From contig NZ_JAINVG010000036.1 of the NCBI RefSeq assembly GCF_020400725.1, positions 1-64,000 of the forward strand: a stretch of 64,000 nt of DNA, in the 5' to 3' direction. Numbering within the stretch: the stretch's first letter is position 1; each line of letters starts with the position of its first letter. Of the stretch, positions 1 through 8,440 are shown piece by piece. The DNA is from Streptomyces sp. NK15101 (GTDB taxonomy: Bacteria; Actinomycetota; Actinomycetes; Streptomycetales; Streptomycetaceae). Position numbers and translations under genes: made by a program. Under the pieces are notes generated by a model. It worked only from the letters and a program-made list of their open reading frames with translations. It was not told the DNA's origin and did not search any database.

Positions 1-596
1 CGCAGGCTCCAGCCGATGGCCTTGCGGATGAAGAAGTCGGGGTCGGCCGAGCGGCGCAGGCAGTAGGCGAAGAGCCGGTCGGCGTCGGTGGCGTCCTTGA
101 AGCGCAGCTGGTGGAGGAGGGCGGTGCGGGCGACCCAGAGGTCCTCCTCGTCGATCCAGGCGTCCATCTCGGCGGCGAGGGCGGGATCGGCCGCCACCAG
201 GCCGCCGACGACATGGGCGGCGAGGTGGTCGACCGTGTCCCACCAGGAGACGGTGGTGACGAGCCGGCGGGCGACCGGCAGGAAGCCCGAGGAGCAGCGC
301 TTCACGTGGCGGCGCAGGTAGTCGACGGCGAAGTAGTGGTACTCGCGCTCCGGGAGGGCGAAGCAGCGCAGGGCGATCGCGGCGCAGTCGGTCTCGTCGG
401 GGCGCGGGGTGCCGTCGAGGACCGTGCGGGACAGGGCGCGGCGTTCGGGCGTGCGGATGCCGAGGAAGGGGGCCGCGCCCTTCATGTACGCGACCATCTC
501 CTGGGCCCGGAAGGGGTTCCCCGCGGCGGGGTAGACGGTCGTGAGGCGGCCGAGGATCGTGTCGGCGAGCGCGCTCTCGGGTACGGAGGGGCTCAT
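1..596 (-). CDS. DNA alkylation repair protein, AlkD-like (3' part missing)
   Basis: The reading frame runs leftwards from an ATG at 596 and leaves the window, so only about 198 N-terminal residues are visible. They resemble the HEAT-repeat DNA alkylation repair family (AlkC/AlkD), glycosylases that remove bulky or cationic alkylated bases. Seen directly: helical repeats rich in Ala/Leu/Arg, the stretch YFAVDYLRRHVK, a WWDTVDHLA segment and, near the window edge, KAIGWSLR, which matches the conserved catalytic-region pattern of the family. The gene is divergent from the VTT-domain gene at 707. The start is the first ATG after a short GC-rich leader. The missing 3' end prevents a length check; the family call is firm, the substrate is not. 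Confidence 0.8.
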   Translation of the reverse strand, partial: MSPSVPESALADTILGRLTTVYPAAGNPFRAQEMVAYMKGAAPFLGIRTPERRALSRTVLDGTPRPDETDCAAIALRCFALPEREYHYFAVDYLRRHVKRCSSGFLPVARRLVTTVSWWDTVDHLAAHVVGGLVAADPALAAEMDAWIDEEDLWVARTALLHQLRFKDATDADRLFAYCLRRSADPDFFIRKAIGWSL

Positions 597-706
597 CGCC
601 TCACTCTAGGGGGTGTCCGGCCCTGATCCGCCGGACAGGCCCCAGGGCCCCGGAGGCGGGGTGCGGATCACAGCGATCACACGGTGGTGTCGGTTACCCT
701 CCCCGA

Positions 707-1444
707 ATGTCCCCGTCCGTGCCCGTAGGCCGTTCCCGCGCGCTGCTCCCGCCGCGGGCGCGACTGGCGTTCCTCGCCGTGCTCCTGCTCTGCGCGGGAG
801 CGTCGGTGCTGCTCTTCGAGCCGCAGCGGCTGCTCGCGGCGGGCTGGCCGCCGCACCTGAGCGGGGCGGGCGCGGCGGTCGTGTTCGGGCTGGCGTACGG
901 GGTGTGCACGGCGGCCCTCGTCCCGCGCCCCCTCCTGAACCTGGCGGCCGGCGCGCTCTTCGGCACCGGCGCCGGTCTCACGGCCGCCCTCGCCGGCACG
1001 GTCATCGGCGCGGGCCTCTCCTTCGCGCTCGGCCGCGCCCTCGGGCAGGAGGCGCTGCGTCCGTACGTGCGGGGCCGCTGGCTGACGGCGGCGGACGGGC
1101 AGCTGAGCCGGCACGGGTTCCGGTCGATGCTGGCGATCCGGCTCTTCCCGGGGGTTCCGTTCGCGGTGGCCAACTACGGGGCCGCGGTCTCGCGGATGCG
1201 GTACGTCCCCTTCCTGGCCGCGACCGGCCTCGGTTCGGTGCCGAACACCCTGGCGTACGTGGTGGCGGGCAGTGAGGCCACCTCGCCCACCTCCCCCGCG
1301 TTCCTGATCTCGGCGGGGTTCATCGTGCTGTCGGTGGCGGCGGCCGCGGTGGTGGGCTGGCGCAAGCGCCACCACCTGCGCGGACCGGCCCCGGCGCCTC
1401 CCGGGAAGAGCACGCCGGAGCCGGAGCCCGTGGGCACCCCCTAG
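707..1444 (+). CDS. VTT-domain (TVP38/TMEM64, DedA-related) membrane protein
   Basis: A 245-residue integral membrane protein with about five to six hydrophobic segments (roughly residues 16-36, 50-70, 73-95, 97-118, 155-175 and 191-212) and a Pro/Glu-rich cytoplasmic tail. The middle carries the VTT signature: a glycine-rich re-entrant stretch (NLAAGALFGTGAG) and an Arg-Pro type loop (RLFPGVPFAVANYGAA). Family members are thought to move or scramble lipids, including polyprenyl-phosphate carriers in DedA relatives; the substrate here is unknown. The next gene, uppP, also acts on the undecaprenyl carrier, which makes a lipid-carrier role attractive but unproven. No clear ribosome site precedes the ATG, so the mRNA may be leaderless. 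Confidence 0.82.
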   Translation: MSPSVPVGRSRALLPPRARLAFLAVLLLCAGASVLLFEPQRLLAAGWPPHLSGAGAAVVFGLAYGVCTAALVPRPLLNLAAGALFGTGAGLTAALAGTVIGAGLSFALGRALGQEALRPYVRGRWLTAADGQLSRHGFRSMLAIRLFPGVPFAVANYGAAVSRMRYVPFLAATGLGSVPNTLAYVVAGSEATSPTSPAFLISAGFIVLSVAAAAVVGWRKRHHLRGPAPAPPGKSTPEPEPVGTP

Positions 1445-1633
1445 AGGGGGTGGCGGAGCACCTCGACGACCGTCGCGTCGGCGGGGCCGCCCGCCCCGGG
1501 CACCACGTCCGCTCACCCGACCGGACCACCGCGGGCCCCGTCGAGGCCTGATCACGGGCCCGTCATCTTGGGCATGTACGCTGCGCACGACCTTCTGACG
1601 GCACACGTACATAAACGGGACGGCCCTAGCCCC

Positions 1634-2509
1634 ATGAGTTGGTTCGAATCGTTCATCCTCGGACTCGTCCAGGGGCTGACGGAGTTCCTTCCCATCTCCT
1701 CCAGCGCGCACCTCCGTCTCACGGCGGCCTTCGCCGGCTGGCACGACCCGGGTGCGGCCTTCACCGCCATCACCCAGATCGGCACGGAGACGGCGGTCCT
1801 GATCTACTTCCGCAAGGACATCGCCCGGATCGTCTCGGCCTGGTTCCGCTCCCTGACGGACAAGGCGATGCGCTCCGACCACGACGCCCAGATGGGCTGG
1901 CTGGTGATCGTCGGCTCGATCCCGATCGGCGTCCTCGGCGTCACGCTCAAGGACCAGATCGAGGGCCCCTTCCGCGACCTGCGGATCACGGCGACCACCC
2001 TCATCGTGATGGGCGTCGTCCTCGGCATCGCCGACCGGCTCGCCGCCCGGGACGAGATCGGCGGCCGGCACCGCGCGATGCGCGAGCGCAAGACGCTCAA
2101 GGACCTCGGCGTGAGGGACGGCCTGATCTACGGCGTCTGCCAGGCGATGGCGCTCGTCCCCGGCGTCTCCCGCTCGGGCGCGACGATCTCCGGCGGTCTG
2201 TTCATGGGCTACACCCGCGAGGCGGCGGCCCGGTACTCCTTCCTGCTCGCCATCCCGGCGGTGCTCGCCTCGGGCGTCTTCGAGCTGAAGGACGCGGGCG
2301 AGGGCGGCCACGTCTCCTGGGGCCCGACGATCTTCGCCACGATCATCGCCTTCGCCGTCGGCTACGCGGTGATCGCGTGGTTCATGAAGTTCATCACCAC
2401 GAAGTCCTTCATGCCGTTCGTGATCTACCGGATCCTGCTCGGCATCCTGCTGATCGTGCTGGTCTCGGCCGGCGTGCTGAGCCCGCACGCCGGCGAGTCC
2501 GCGGGCTGA
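1634..2509 (+). CDS. uppP: undecaprenyl-diphosphatase (UppP/BacA)
   Basis: A 291-residue polytopic membrane enzyme that dephosphorylates undecaprenyl diphosphate to recycle the lipid carrier of peptidoglycan synthesis; loss or overproduction changes bacitracin sensitivity. Both family motifs are visible: EFLPISSSAHL at residues 17-27, with the catalytic Glu and Ser-rich loop, and PGVSRSGATIS near residue 176. About eight hydrophobic segments follow. I chose the ATG at 1634 because the protein then begins MSWFESFILG, the usual family N-terminus; an in-frame ATG at 1568 would add 22 residues with no family similarity. The gene stands alone on this strand, followed by a convergent flavin reductase gene. 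Confidence 0.93.
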   Translation: MSWFESFILGLVQGLTEFLPISSSAHLRLTAAFAGWHDPGAAFTAITQIGTETAVLIYFRKDIARIVSAWFRSLTDKAMRSDHDAQMGWLVIVGSIPIGVLGVTLKDQIEGPFRDLRITATTLIVMGVVLGIADRLAARDEIGGRHRAMRERKTLKDLGVRDGLIYGVCQAMALVPGVSRSGATISGGLFMGYTREAAARYSFLLAIPAVLASGVFELKDAGEGGHVSWGPTIFATIIAFAVGYAVIAWFMKFITTKSFMPFVIYRILLGILLIVLVSAGVLSPHAGESAG

Positions 2510-2532
2510 CGTCCCGGCCCCGGTAGTACACC

Positions 2533-3126
2533 TCAGCCCCGGTAGGGCACCCTGGCGATCTCCTCGATGCCGCCCGGGGTGCCCCACTCGTTCTTGCCGA
2601 GCCGGGTCAGCGGGCGCATCAGGGTCATCTCGGGGTGTCCGTCGACCATCACGGACTCGTCGACCGCCGCGTGCACGACCCGGCCGAAGACGACCGTCGA
2701 GTCGCCGATCCGCAGCGTGCTGTGCAGCTCGCACTCCAGGGCCACCGGCGACTGGGCGACCCGCGGCGGCTTCACCCGCAGGCTCGGCTCCCGCTCGATG
2801 CCGCACGCGTCGAACTCGCTCACCCCGCGCGGGAAGTCGGTCGCCGTGGCGTTGATCCGCTCGAAGAGCCCCTCGGGGGCGAGGTTCACCACGAACTCCC
2901 CCGTCTCCTCCACGTTGCGCAGCGAGTCCTTGCGCCCGACCGAGGTGAACTGCACGACCGGCGGCGCCACCGAGGAGATGGTGAAGAAGGAGTGCGGGGC
3001 GAGGTTGTCCGTCCCGTCGGCCGAGGCCGTGGACACCCAGGCGATCGGCCGGGGCACGACGGTGGCGGTCAGCAGCCGGTAGAAGGAGGTGCGGTCGGTC
3101 AGTTCGGGGTCGATGTTCACGCGCAT
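2533..3126 (-). CDS. flavin reductase-like (FMN-binding split barrel) protein
   Basis: A 197-residue protein of the flavin reductase-like domain family (COG1853), which binds FMN and reduces flavin or acts as a flavoprotein oxidoreductase. Recognisable features are the N-terminal FYRLLTATVVPRPIAWVST, where the PRPIAWVST stretch is typical of the group, the APHSFFTISS segment near residue 45 that lies by the flavin phosphate in relatives, and GEFVVNL in the middle strand. The ATG at 3126 starts the conserved fold; the open frame continues upstream through a tandem repeat (3167-3242) that is unlikely to be coding. Substrate and partner are unknown. The next gene diverges on the other strand. 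Confidence 0.82.
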   Translation of the reverse strand: MRVNIDPELTDRTSFYRLLTATVVPRPIAWVSTASADGTDNLAPHSFFTISSVAPPVVQFTSVGRKDSLRNVEETGEFVVNLAPEGLFERINATATDFPRGVSEFDACGIEREPSLRVKPPRVAQSPVALECELHSTLRIGDSTVVFGRVVHAAVDESVMVDGHPEMTLMRPLTRLGKNEWGTPGGIEEIARVPYRG

Positions 3127-3166
3127 GTCGGTCAGTATGACCGGGGTCCCGAGGACCGCCGTACGG

Positions 3167-3242
3167 TGGCCGGTCCGACCCGCGCCCCGACGACCGCCGC
3201 ACGATGGCCGGTCCGACCCGCGCCCCGACGACCGCCGCACGC
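3167..3242. repeat. two tandem copies of a 38-bp unit
   Basis: The 38-bp unit at 3167-3204 is repeated at 3205-3242, identical apart from the last base or two; a partial, diverged third copy precedes it from about 3151. It fills the intergenic space between the divergent flavin reductase gene and the SnoaL-like gene. It probably arose by slippage and contains no obvious promoter or inverted repeat. Confidence 0.85.
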
Positions 3243-3280
3243 CCCTTGGCCCCTGGCGCCCGCTGCCCGACACTGAGCCG

Positions 3281-3727
3281 ATGACGCAGCGCGTGGACCT
3301 CGCGACCGTGATGGACCGATTCGCCCTCGACGACCTGCTCACCGGCTACGCGGCGGCCGTGGACGAGGGCGACTGGAACGCCTACCGGGGCCTGTTCACC
3401 CCGGACGGCAGGGCCGACTACCGCGGCTCGGGCGGGATCGAGGGGCCGGCGGCGGAGGTCGCGGACTGGCTCGCCGCGACGCTGCCCCTCTTTCCCGTAC
3501 GCCAGCACCTCATCGTGAACCGGCGGGTGCGGTTCCTGGAGCCGGGCGGATACCCGGAGGCCGGGGACCGGGCGGACATCGGCGCCGACTACGTCAACCC
3601 GATGCGGTTCGCCTCCGGCGAGGACTTCGTCTGCGGCGGGCGCTACGCCTTCGCGGCGCGCCGCACCGCGGACGGCTGGCGGCTCTCCTCGGTCGTCGTC
3701 GACGAGCGCTGGCGCCGCCACCGCTGA
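3281..3727 (+). CDS. SnoaL-like/NTF2-fold protein
   Basis: A 148-residue protein with the SnoaL-like NTF2 fold: an N-terminal helix pair (LATVMDRFALDDLLTGYAAAVDEGDWNAYRGLFTPDG begins it, given here by position 6-42), an Asp/Arg pair at the pocket mouth, and a C-terminal sheet ending WRLSSVVVDERWR. Such proteins include small isomerases, dehydratases and ring hydroxylation partners, and many have no known role. The ATG at 3281 directly precedes the conserved part; the longer frame upstream runs through the tandem repeat. No neighbour suggests a pathway. Confidence 0.75.
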   Translation: MTQRVDLATVMDRFALDDLLTGYAAAVDEGDWNAYRGLFTPDGRADYRGSGGIEGPAAEVADWLAATLPLFPVRQHLIVNRRVRFLEPGGYPEAGDRADIGADYVNPMRFASGEDFVCGGRYAFAARRTADGWRLSSVVVDERWRRHR

Positions 3728-3786
3728 CGTCCGGACGTGAAGGCGTCCGGAGCGCGGACACTGGAGGAACCGACGGGAGGCGCGTC

Positions 3787-5286
3787 ATGCGTGGTCCGTT
3801 CACAAGTCGTCGCGGAGGCCGGGCCGAAGGGTCCTCCGCCGGTCGGCGCACCGGGCGGGGGGCCGTGCGCTCCCTGGCGGCCGGCGGCTGCGGCGCCCTG
3901 CCCGTGCTCGCCTTCCCGGCCCCCGGGCTCTGGTGGTGGGCCTGTCTTGCGCTCGTACCGTGGCTGCTGCTGATCCGTTCGGCGCCGGGGGCCCGGCGCG
4001 CCGGTCTCGACGGCTGGTTCGGCGGCCTCGGATTCATGCTGGCGATGCACCACTGGTTGCTGCCGAGCCTGCACGCGTTCCTGCTCCCGCTCGCCGCGCT
4101 GCTCGGTCTGCTGTGGCTGCCCTGGGGGTGGCTCGTCAGGGCGCTGCTGGGCGGAACCCCGTCGCTGCCGCGGGCTGCCGTGGCGCTGCTCGCGGTGCCC
4201 TCGGGCTGGCTGCTCGTCGAACTGGCCCGCTCCTGGGAGGGGCTCGGCGGACCGTGGGGGCTCCTCGGGGCGAGCCAGTGGCAGGTCCCGGTGGCGCTGC
4301 GGCTCGCTTCGGTCGGCGGAGTGTGGCTGGTGAGCCTCGTGTTGGTTGCGGTGAACACGGCCGTGGTCCTGCTGGTCACGGTGCCCGGGCGGCGCACCGT
4401 CGGGGTGGCGGGGCTCGCCGGCTGCGCTCTCGTGGCGGGGACGGCGGCCTGGGGCGTCCCCGCGCCGCGCGAGAGCGGGACGGCACGAGTGGGCCTCGTG
4501 CAGCCGGGGGTGTTCGGTGGCCCCGACGGGCCCGAGGCTCGTCTCACGCGGGCCGAGGCGCTGACCCGCTCCCTCGCCGGGCAGCGGCTCGACCTGGTCG
4601 TGTGGGGCGAGAGCGGGGTGGGCGCCGATCCGACGGGCGACCCGAAGCTCGCGGCCCGGCTCACCGCGCTGTCGCGGGCGGTGGGCGCCCCGCTCCTGGT
4701 GAACGTGGACGCGCGGGGCGCCGACCGCCCCGGCATCCACAAGAGCGCCGTCCTGGTCGGCCCCGGCGGGCTGACGGGCGACCGCTACGACAAGATGCGG
4801 CTCGTGCCGTTCGGCGAGTACGTCCCGGCGCGTCCGGTCCTGGGCTGGGTGACGTCCACCGGGCGGGCCGCGGACGAGGACCGGCGGCGGGGCTCCGAGC
4901 CGGTCGTGATGGCCCTGCCCGCCCGCGAGGCCGGCGCGTCCCCGCTGCGGGTCGGACCGCTCGTCTGCTTCGAGTCGGCGTTCCCCGACATGAGCCGCCG
5001 CCTCGCCCGCGACGGGGCTGGCCTCCTGGTGGTGCAGTCGTCGACCAGCACCTTCCAGCACAGCTGGGCGCCTGCCCAGCACGCCTCGCTCGCGGCCCTG
5101 CGTGCGGCGGAGACGGGCCGTCCCGTGGTCCACGCGACGCTCACCGGGATCAGTGCCGCGTACGGTCCCGACGGGCGAAGGGGCGGCCCGGTGCTCGGCA
5201 CCGACGCGAGTGCCGCCGTCGTGCGCGAGCTGCCGCTCTCGGGTACGACGACGGCCTATGTCCGGTGGGGCGACTGGCCCTTGTAG
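3787..5286 (+). CDS. lnt: apolipoprotein N-acyltransferase
   Basis: A 499-residue membrane enzyme that transfers the third acyl chain to the N-terminal cysteine of lipoproteins. The N-terminal half carries about six to seven membrane segments (residues 30-215); the C-terminal half is a nitrilase (carbon-nitrogen hydrolase) domain. The catalytic triad can be placed: Glu275 in WGESG, Lys336 in YDKMRLVPFGEY and Cys394 in LVCFES. A GGGAGG ribosome site six bases before the ATG fixes the start. Streptomycetes usually carry two Lnt homologues; this could be either, and I cannot tell which one is the major enzyme. It converges on the oxidoreductase gene at 5339. Confidence 0.9.
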   Translation: MRGPFTSRRGGRAEGSSAGRRTGRGAVRSLAAGGCGALPVLAFPAPGLWWWACLALVPWLLLIRSAPGARRAGLDGWFGGLGFMLAMHHWLLPSLHAFLLPLAALLGLLWLPWGWLVRALLGGTPSLPRAAVALLAVPSGWLLVELARSWEGLGGPWGLLGASQWQVPVALRLASVGGVWLVSLVLVAVNTAVVLLVTVPGRRTVGVAGLAGCALVAGTAAWGVPAPRESGTARVGLVQPGVFGGPDGPEARLTRAEALTRSLAGQRLDLVVWGESGVGADPTGDPKLAARLTALSRAVGAPLLVNVDARGADRPGIHKSAVLVGPGGLTGDRYDKMRLVPFGEYVPARPVLGWVTSTGRAADEDRRRGSEPVVMALPAREAGASPLRVGPLVCFESAFPDMSRRLARDGAGLLVVQSSTSTFQHSWAPAQHASLAALRAAETGRPVVHATLTGISAAYGPDGRRGGPVLGTDASAAVVRELPLSGTTTAYVRWGDWPL

Positions 5287-5338
5287 GGCGCGCTCGCGGT
5301 GGTGGGCGCGGTGTGCGCCGCGGAGGGGGCGGGCGCTT

Positions 5339-6244
5339 TCAGGACGCCTGGGCCAGGGCCTCGCGGACGACGCGCTCGCACAGCTCGTGGGTGAGCAGGG
5401 CGTCCCGGGCGCTGAGCACCCGGCCCGCCCGTACCGAGTCGAGGAAGGCGAGGACCGCCTGCTCGATGCCGCGCTGCCGGGCCACGGGCACCCAGTCGCC
5501 GCGGCGGCGCACGGTCGGCTGTCCCTTGTGGTCGACGACCTCGGCGAGGTTGAGGACCTGGCGCTTGGTCTCCTGCCCCGAGACCTCCAGGATCTCCTCG
5601 GTGGAGCCGTTCATCCGGTTCATCATGCCGATGGCGGTGAACCCGTCGCCGGAGAGCTGGAGCACGACGTGGTGCATGAGCCCCTCGCGGATCCGGGCGC
5701 GCACGTCGATGTGCTCGATCTCGCCGGGCAGCAGGAAGCGCAGGGTGTCGACGACGTGGATGAAGTCGTCGAGGACGAGGGTGCGGGGGTCCTCGGGCAG
5801 GCCGATGCGGTTCTTCTGGAGGAGGATCAGCTCGCGCGGGTGGTCGAGGCACTGGGCGTAGGCGGGGGCGAGGCGGCGGTTGAAGCCGACGGCGAGGCTG
5901 ACGGAGCGCTTCTCGGCGAGCTCCACGAGCCGCTCGGAGTCGGCGTACTCGTACGCGAGGGGCTTGTCGACGTACGTGGGGACGCCGGCTTCGATCAGCC
6001 GTCCGGCGATCTCGGCGTGGACGGCGGTGGAGGCGTGGACGAAGGCCGCGTCGAGCCCGGCGGAGAGCAGCGAGTCGAGGTCGCGGTGGCGTTGCCCGGC
6101 GGGCAGGTGCAGGGTGTCGGCCACCCGCTCCAGGGTCGCCGGGGTGCGGGTCTGGAGGTGGAGTTCGACGGCGGGGAGGGTGCCGAGGACGGGGAGGTAG
6201 GCCTTCTGCGCGATGTCGCCGAGTCCGATGCAGCCAACCTTCAC
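5339..6244 (-). CDS. Gfo/Idh/MocA family oxidoreductase
   Basis: A 301-residue NAD(P)-dependent dehydrogenase. The Rossmann fold starts at once (MKVGCIGLGDIAQ), and the family's EKP-like signature appears as YVDKPLAYE near residue 91, its Lys being the usual catalytic residue. The C-terminal half is the expected beta-sheet domain. The family oxidises sugars, inositols and related alcohols; nothing nearby shows the substrate. Translation starts at a GTG with GGGAGA in front. The FAD monooxygenase gene lies upstream on the same strand with a 60-base gap, so they could be cotranscribed. Confidence 0.85.
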   Translation of the reverse strand: MKVGCIGLGDIAQKAYLPVLGTLPAVELHLQTRTPATLERVADTLHLPAGQRHRDLDSLLSAGLDAAFVHASTAVHAEIAGRLIEAGVPTYVDKPLAYEYADSERLVELAEKRSVSLAVGFNRRLAPAYAQCLDHPRELILLQKNRIGLPEDPRTLVLDDFIHVVDTLRFLLPGEIEHIDVRARIREGLMHHVVLQLSGDGFTAIGMMNRMNGSTEEILEVSGQETKRQVLNLAEVVDHKGQPTVRRRGDWVPVARQRGIEQAVLAFLDSVRAGRVLSARDALLTHELCERVVREALAQAS

Positions 6245-6304
6245 GGGGTCTCCCTTGTCGTGGTTCGCCGGCCCTGCCCGTAAGGGCCGTTCGCGCCGGT
6301 CAGC

Positions 6305-7531
6305 TTACGCGGAACGGGTCGCGTCCCCGGCCGGGGGAACCGGGTCGGCGGGCGGGTTCCAGTCGCAGATTCCGTCGAAGCCGCGCAGGGCGAGGCCGGT
6401 CCCGAAGCGGGAGACGGCGCCGACGGCCGCGGCGCGGAGGGCGACGGCGGGGCGGGCGGAGAGCATGGTGATCGCGCCGGTGCGGGCGGCCCTGCGGACG
6501 ATGGCGGTGGTGCGCGGCAGCCGGTCGGCGGTGTACGCGGCGAGCGCGCGGCCCGGCACGAAGTCGGGGGTGGTGCGGGCGTGGTGGGCGAGGACGACGG
6601 CGTCCTCGACGGCCTGGTTCCCGCCCTGGCCGAGGCTCGGCATCATCGCGTGCGCGGCGTCGCCGAGGAGGGCGACCCTGCCCCGGTGGAAGGCGGGCAG
6701 CGGGTCGGGCAGGTGGTGGACGTCGTGCCGCAGGATCCGGTCGGGGGCGACGCCGGCGAGGATCTCGGGGACGGGGTGGTGCCAGTCCCCGAAGAGCCGG
6801 AGCAGTTCGGCCTTCTCGTCGTCGGGCGCGTGGGCGCCCGCGGGGGCCACGGCCATGGCGTACGCGTACACCCGGCCGTCCTTGAGCGGCTGGCTGCCCC
6901 ACAGGCGGCCGGCGCCCCAGGTCTCGTGCGGGGCGAAGGGCCGGGCGGGCGCGGGGACGACGACGCGCCAGGTGGTGCTGCCGGAGTAGCGGGGGCCGGG
7001 GTGGCCGGGGAAGAGCGTCCCGCGGGTCGCCGAGTGGATGCCGTCGGCGGCGATGACGAGCTCGGCCTCGATCTCCGCGCGGCCCGTGGTCCCGGCGTCC
7101 GCGACGGTGAGCCGGGCGGGGCGGTGGTCGTCGCCGGGGTCGGTGACGGTGGCGGTCGCGCCGGTGCGGACGACGCCCTCGGGGAGGGCGGAGGTGAGGA
7201 TGTCGACGAGGGTCGCGCGATGGAGGAGGACGAGGGGTCCGCCGAAGCGGGCGGCGGCGGCCTTGGCGTCGGTGCGGGCGAGCCAGCGGCCGCCGGGGGT
7301 GCGCATGCCGCCGTCGCCCTGCCAGGCGGAGAGCTCGCGGACGCGGTCGCCGAGGCCGATGACGTCGAGGGCGCGCTGGGCGTTGGGGGCGAGGGCGATG
7401 CCGGCGCCGACGGGCGCGAGGCCGGTGGCGCGTTCGAGGAGGGTGACCTGCCAGCCGCGCCGGTTCAGGGCGACGGCGGCGGCGAGTCCGCCGATGCCGG
7501 CTCCGACGATGACGGCACGGTGCTGTTCCAT
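6305..7531 (-). CDS. FAD-dependent monooxygenase (PHBH/UbiH-type)
   Basis: A 408-residue group A flavoprotein monooxygenase that would hydroxylate an aromatic or similar compound with NAD(P)H and oxygen. All three family fingerprints are present: GAGIGG near the N-terminus for the FAD ADP part, the DG motif in VIAADGIHSATR about residue 163, and the GD motif in RVALLGDAAHAMMPSLGQGG about residue 290. GGAGCAGCC before the ATG supports the start. It is divergent from a TetR-family gene at 7642, and two palindromes in the gap make repression by that protein, relieved by the substrate, the likely control. Confidence 0.88.
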   Translation of the reverse strand: MEQHRAVIVGAGIGGLAAAVALNRRGWQVTLLERATGLAPVGAGIALAPNAQRALDVIGLGDRVRELSAWQGDGGMRTPGGRWLARTDAKAAAARFGGPLVLLHRATLVDILTSALPEGVVRTGATATVTDPGDDHRPARLTVADAGTTGRAEIEAELVIAADGIHSATRGTLFPGHPGPRYSGSTTWRVVVPAPARPFAPHETWGAGRLWGSQPLKDGRVYAYAMAVAPAGAHAPDDEKAELLRLFGDWHHPVPEILAGVAPDRILRHDVHHLPDPLPAFHRGRVALLGDAAHAMMPSLGQGGNQAVEDAVVLAHHARTTPDFVPGRALAAYTADRLPRTTAIVRRAARTGAITMLSARPAVALRAAAVGAVSRFGTGLALRGFDGICDWNPPADPVPPAGDATRSA

Positions 7532-7560
7532 GGCTGCTCCTCGGTTCGGGACGGTCGGAA

Positions 7561-7594
7561 CGGCAGGGGTACTACAGCTGTAGTACCCCTGCCG
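7561..7594. promoter_or_regulatory. 34-bp perfect palindrome, likely TetR operator
   Basis: All 34 bases form a perfect inverted repeat around the core ACTACAGCTGTAGT (centre 7577/7578). It lies 30 bp upstream of the monooxygenase ATG. The same 14-bp core recurs 34 bp away, so this is most simply the operator of the adjacent TetR gene. The outer arms could also form an RNA hairpin in the monooxygenase leader. Confidence 0.8.
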
Positions 7595-7604
7595 CGACGA
7601 CGGT

Positions 7605-7618
7605 ACTACAGCTGTAGT
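7605..7618. promoter_or_regulatory. second ACTACAGCTGTAGT operator
   Basis: A perfect 14-bp palindrome identical to the core of the one at 7561-7594, with centres exactly 34 bp apart. It ends 23 bp before the TetR ATG and would let the repressor control its own gene. Confidence 0.75.
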
Positions 7619-7641
7619 CAGCCCGGTAGTAGGTTGTCCCC

Positions 7642-8259
7642 ATGACTCGAGCCACCGCCGGGGCCCCCACCCCGGAGACCCCCGCCTCCCGCGCCGAACG
7701 GATCGGCGACGCCGCGCTCGCCCTGCTCGTGGAGCGCGGGATGCGGGGCCTGACCCACCGCGCCGTGGACGAGCGGGCCGGACTGCCGCAGGGGTCGACG
7801 TCCAACCACGCCCGCACGCGCCAGGCCCTCCTGGAGACGGCCGTACGGCGCCAGGTCCAGCGGGAGGCCGAGGTCCTCACCCCGCACGAGCTGCCCGGCC
7901 CGGAGAGCGGCGGCGACGCGCTGGTCGACGCGCTCGCCCTCGCCCTGCACCGCTATCTCACCGACCACCGCTCCCTGCTGGTCTCCCGCTACGAGCTGGC
8001 CCTCGAGGCCACCCGCCGGCCCGAGTTGCGCAGCTTCTTCGACTCGGCCGGCGCGACGTTCCACACCCCGCTGATCGAGATGATGAGCGCCGCCGGCTCA
8101 CCGGAACCCGAACGGCACGCGCTCTCCCTGATCGCCTGGAGCGAGGGGCTGATGTTCTCCTGCGCGGCGGGCTCCTTCCACGCGGCCGTGCCGAGCCGCG
8201 CCGAACTGCGCACCGGCTTGGACGAGTTGCTGCGCGGCATGCTCGGGGACCTCGCCTGA
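7642..8259 (+). CDS. TetR-family transcriptional regulator
   Basis: A 205-residue regulator with an N-terminal TetR helix-turn-helix (residues about 17-63; recognition region LTHRAVDERAGLPQGSTSNH) and a helical ligand-binding C-terminal domain that resembles the TetR_C_6/7 types. It is transcribed away from the FAD monooxygenase, with two copies of the palindrome ACTACAGCTGTAGT between them. The likely role is repression of both genes, released by a small ligand related to the monooxygenase substrate; the ligand is not predictable. Start: ATG directly after the second operator. Confidence 0.88.
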   Translation: MTRATAGAPTPETPASRAERIGDAALALLVERGMRGLTHRAVDERAGLPQGSTSNHARTRQALLETAVRRQVQREAEVLTPHELPGPESGGDALVDALALALHRYLTDHRSLLVSRYELALEATRRPELRSFFDSAGATFHTPLIEMMSAAGSPEPERHALSLIAWSEGLMFSCAAGSFHAAVPSRAELRTGLDELLRGMLGDLA

Positions 8260-8440
8260 CACCCGCTGCGAGCAGTCGGCGCACAGGAGGTCCCGGCGGG
8301 ACCGGCGCCGGCCGGCCGGCACGCCGTCGTCGAAGGCCCTCACCGAGGGGCCGGACCCGGTCGCCGAGCGCGAGGCGGCCCCGGGGCGGGGAACGTCGGG
8401 CCCGGCCGGCCCGGCACCGGCGCGACGACCCCGCGGAGCC

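Noticed and set aside
677..3721. A 1014-codon leftward open frame
   Set aside because: It is antisense to the VTT and uppP genes, is Arg/Pro/Gly/Asp-rich and crosses three real genes; a shadow frame typical of high-GC DNA.
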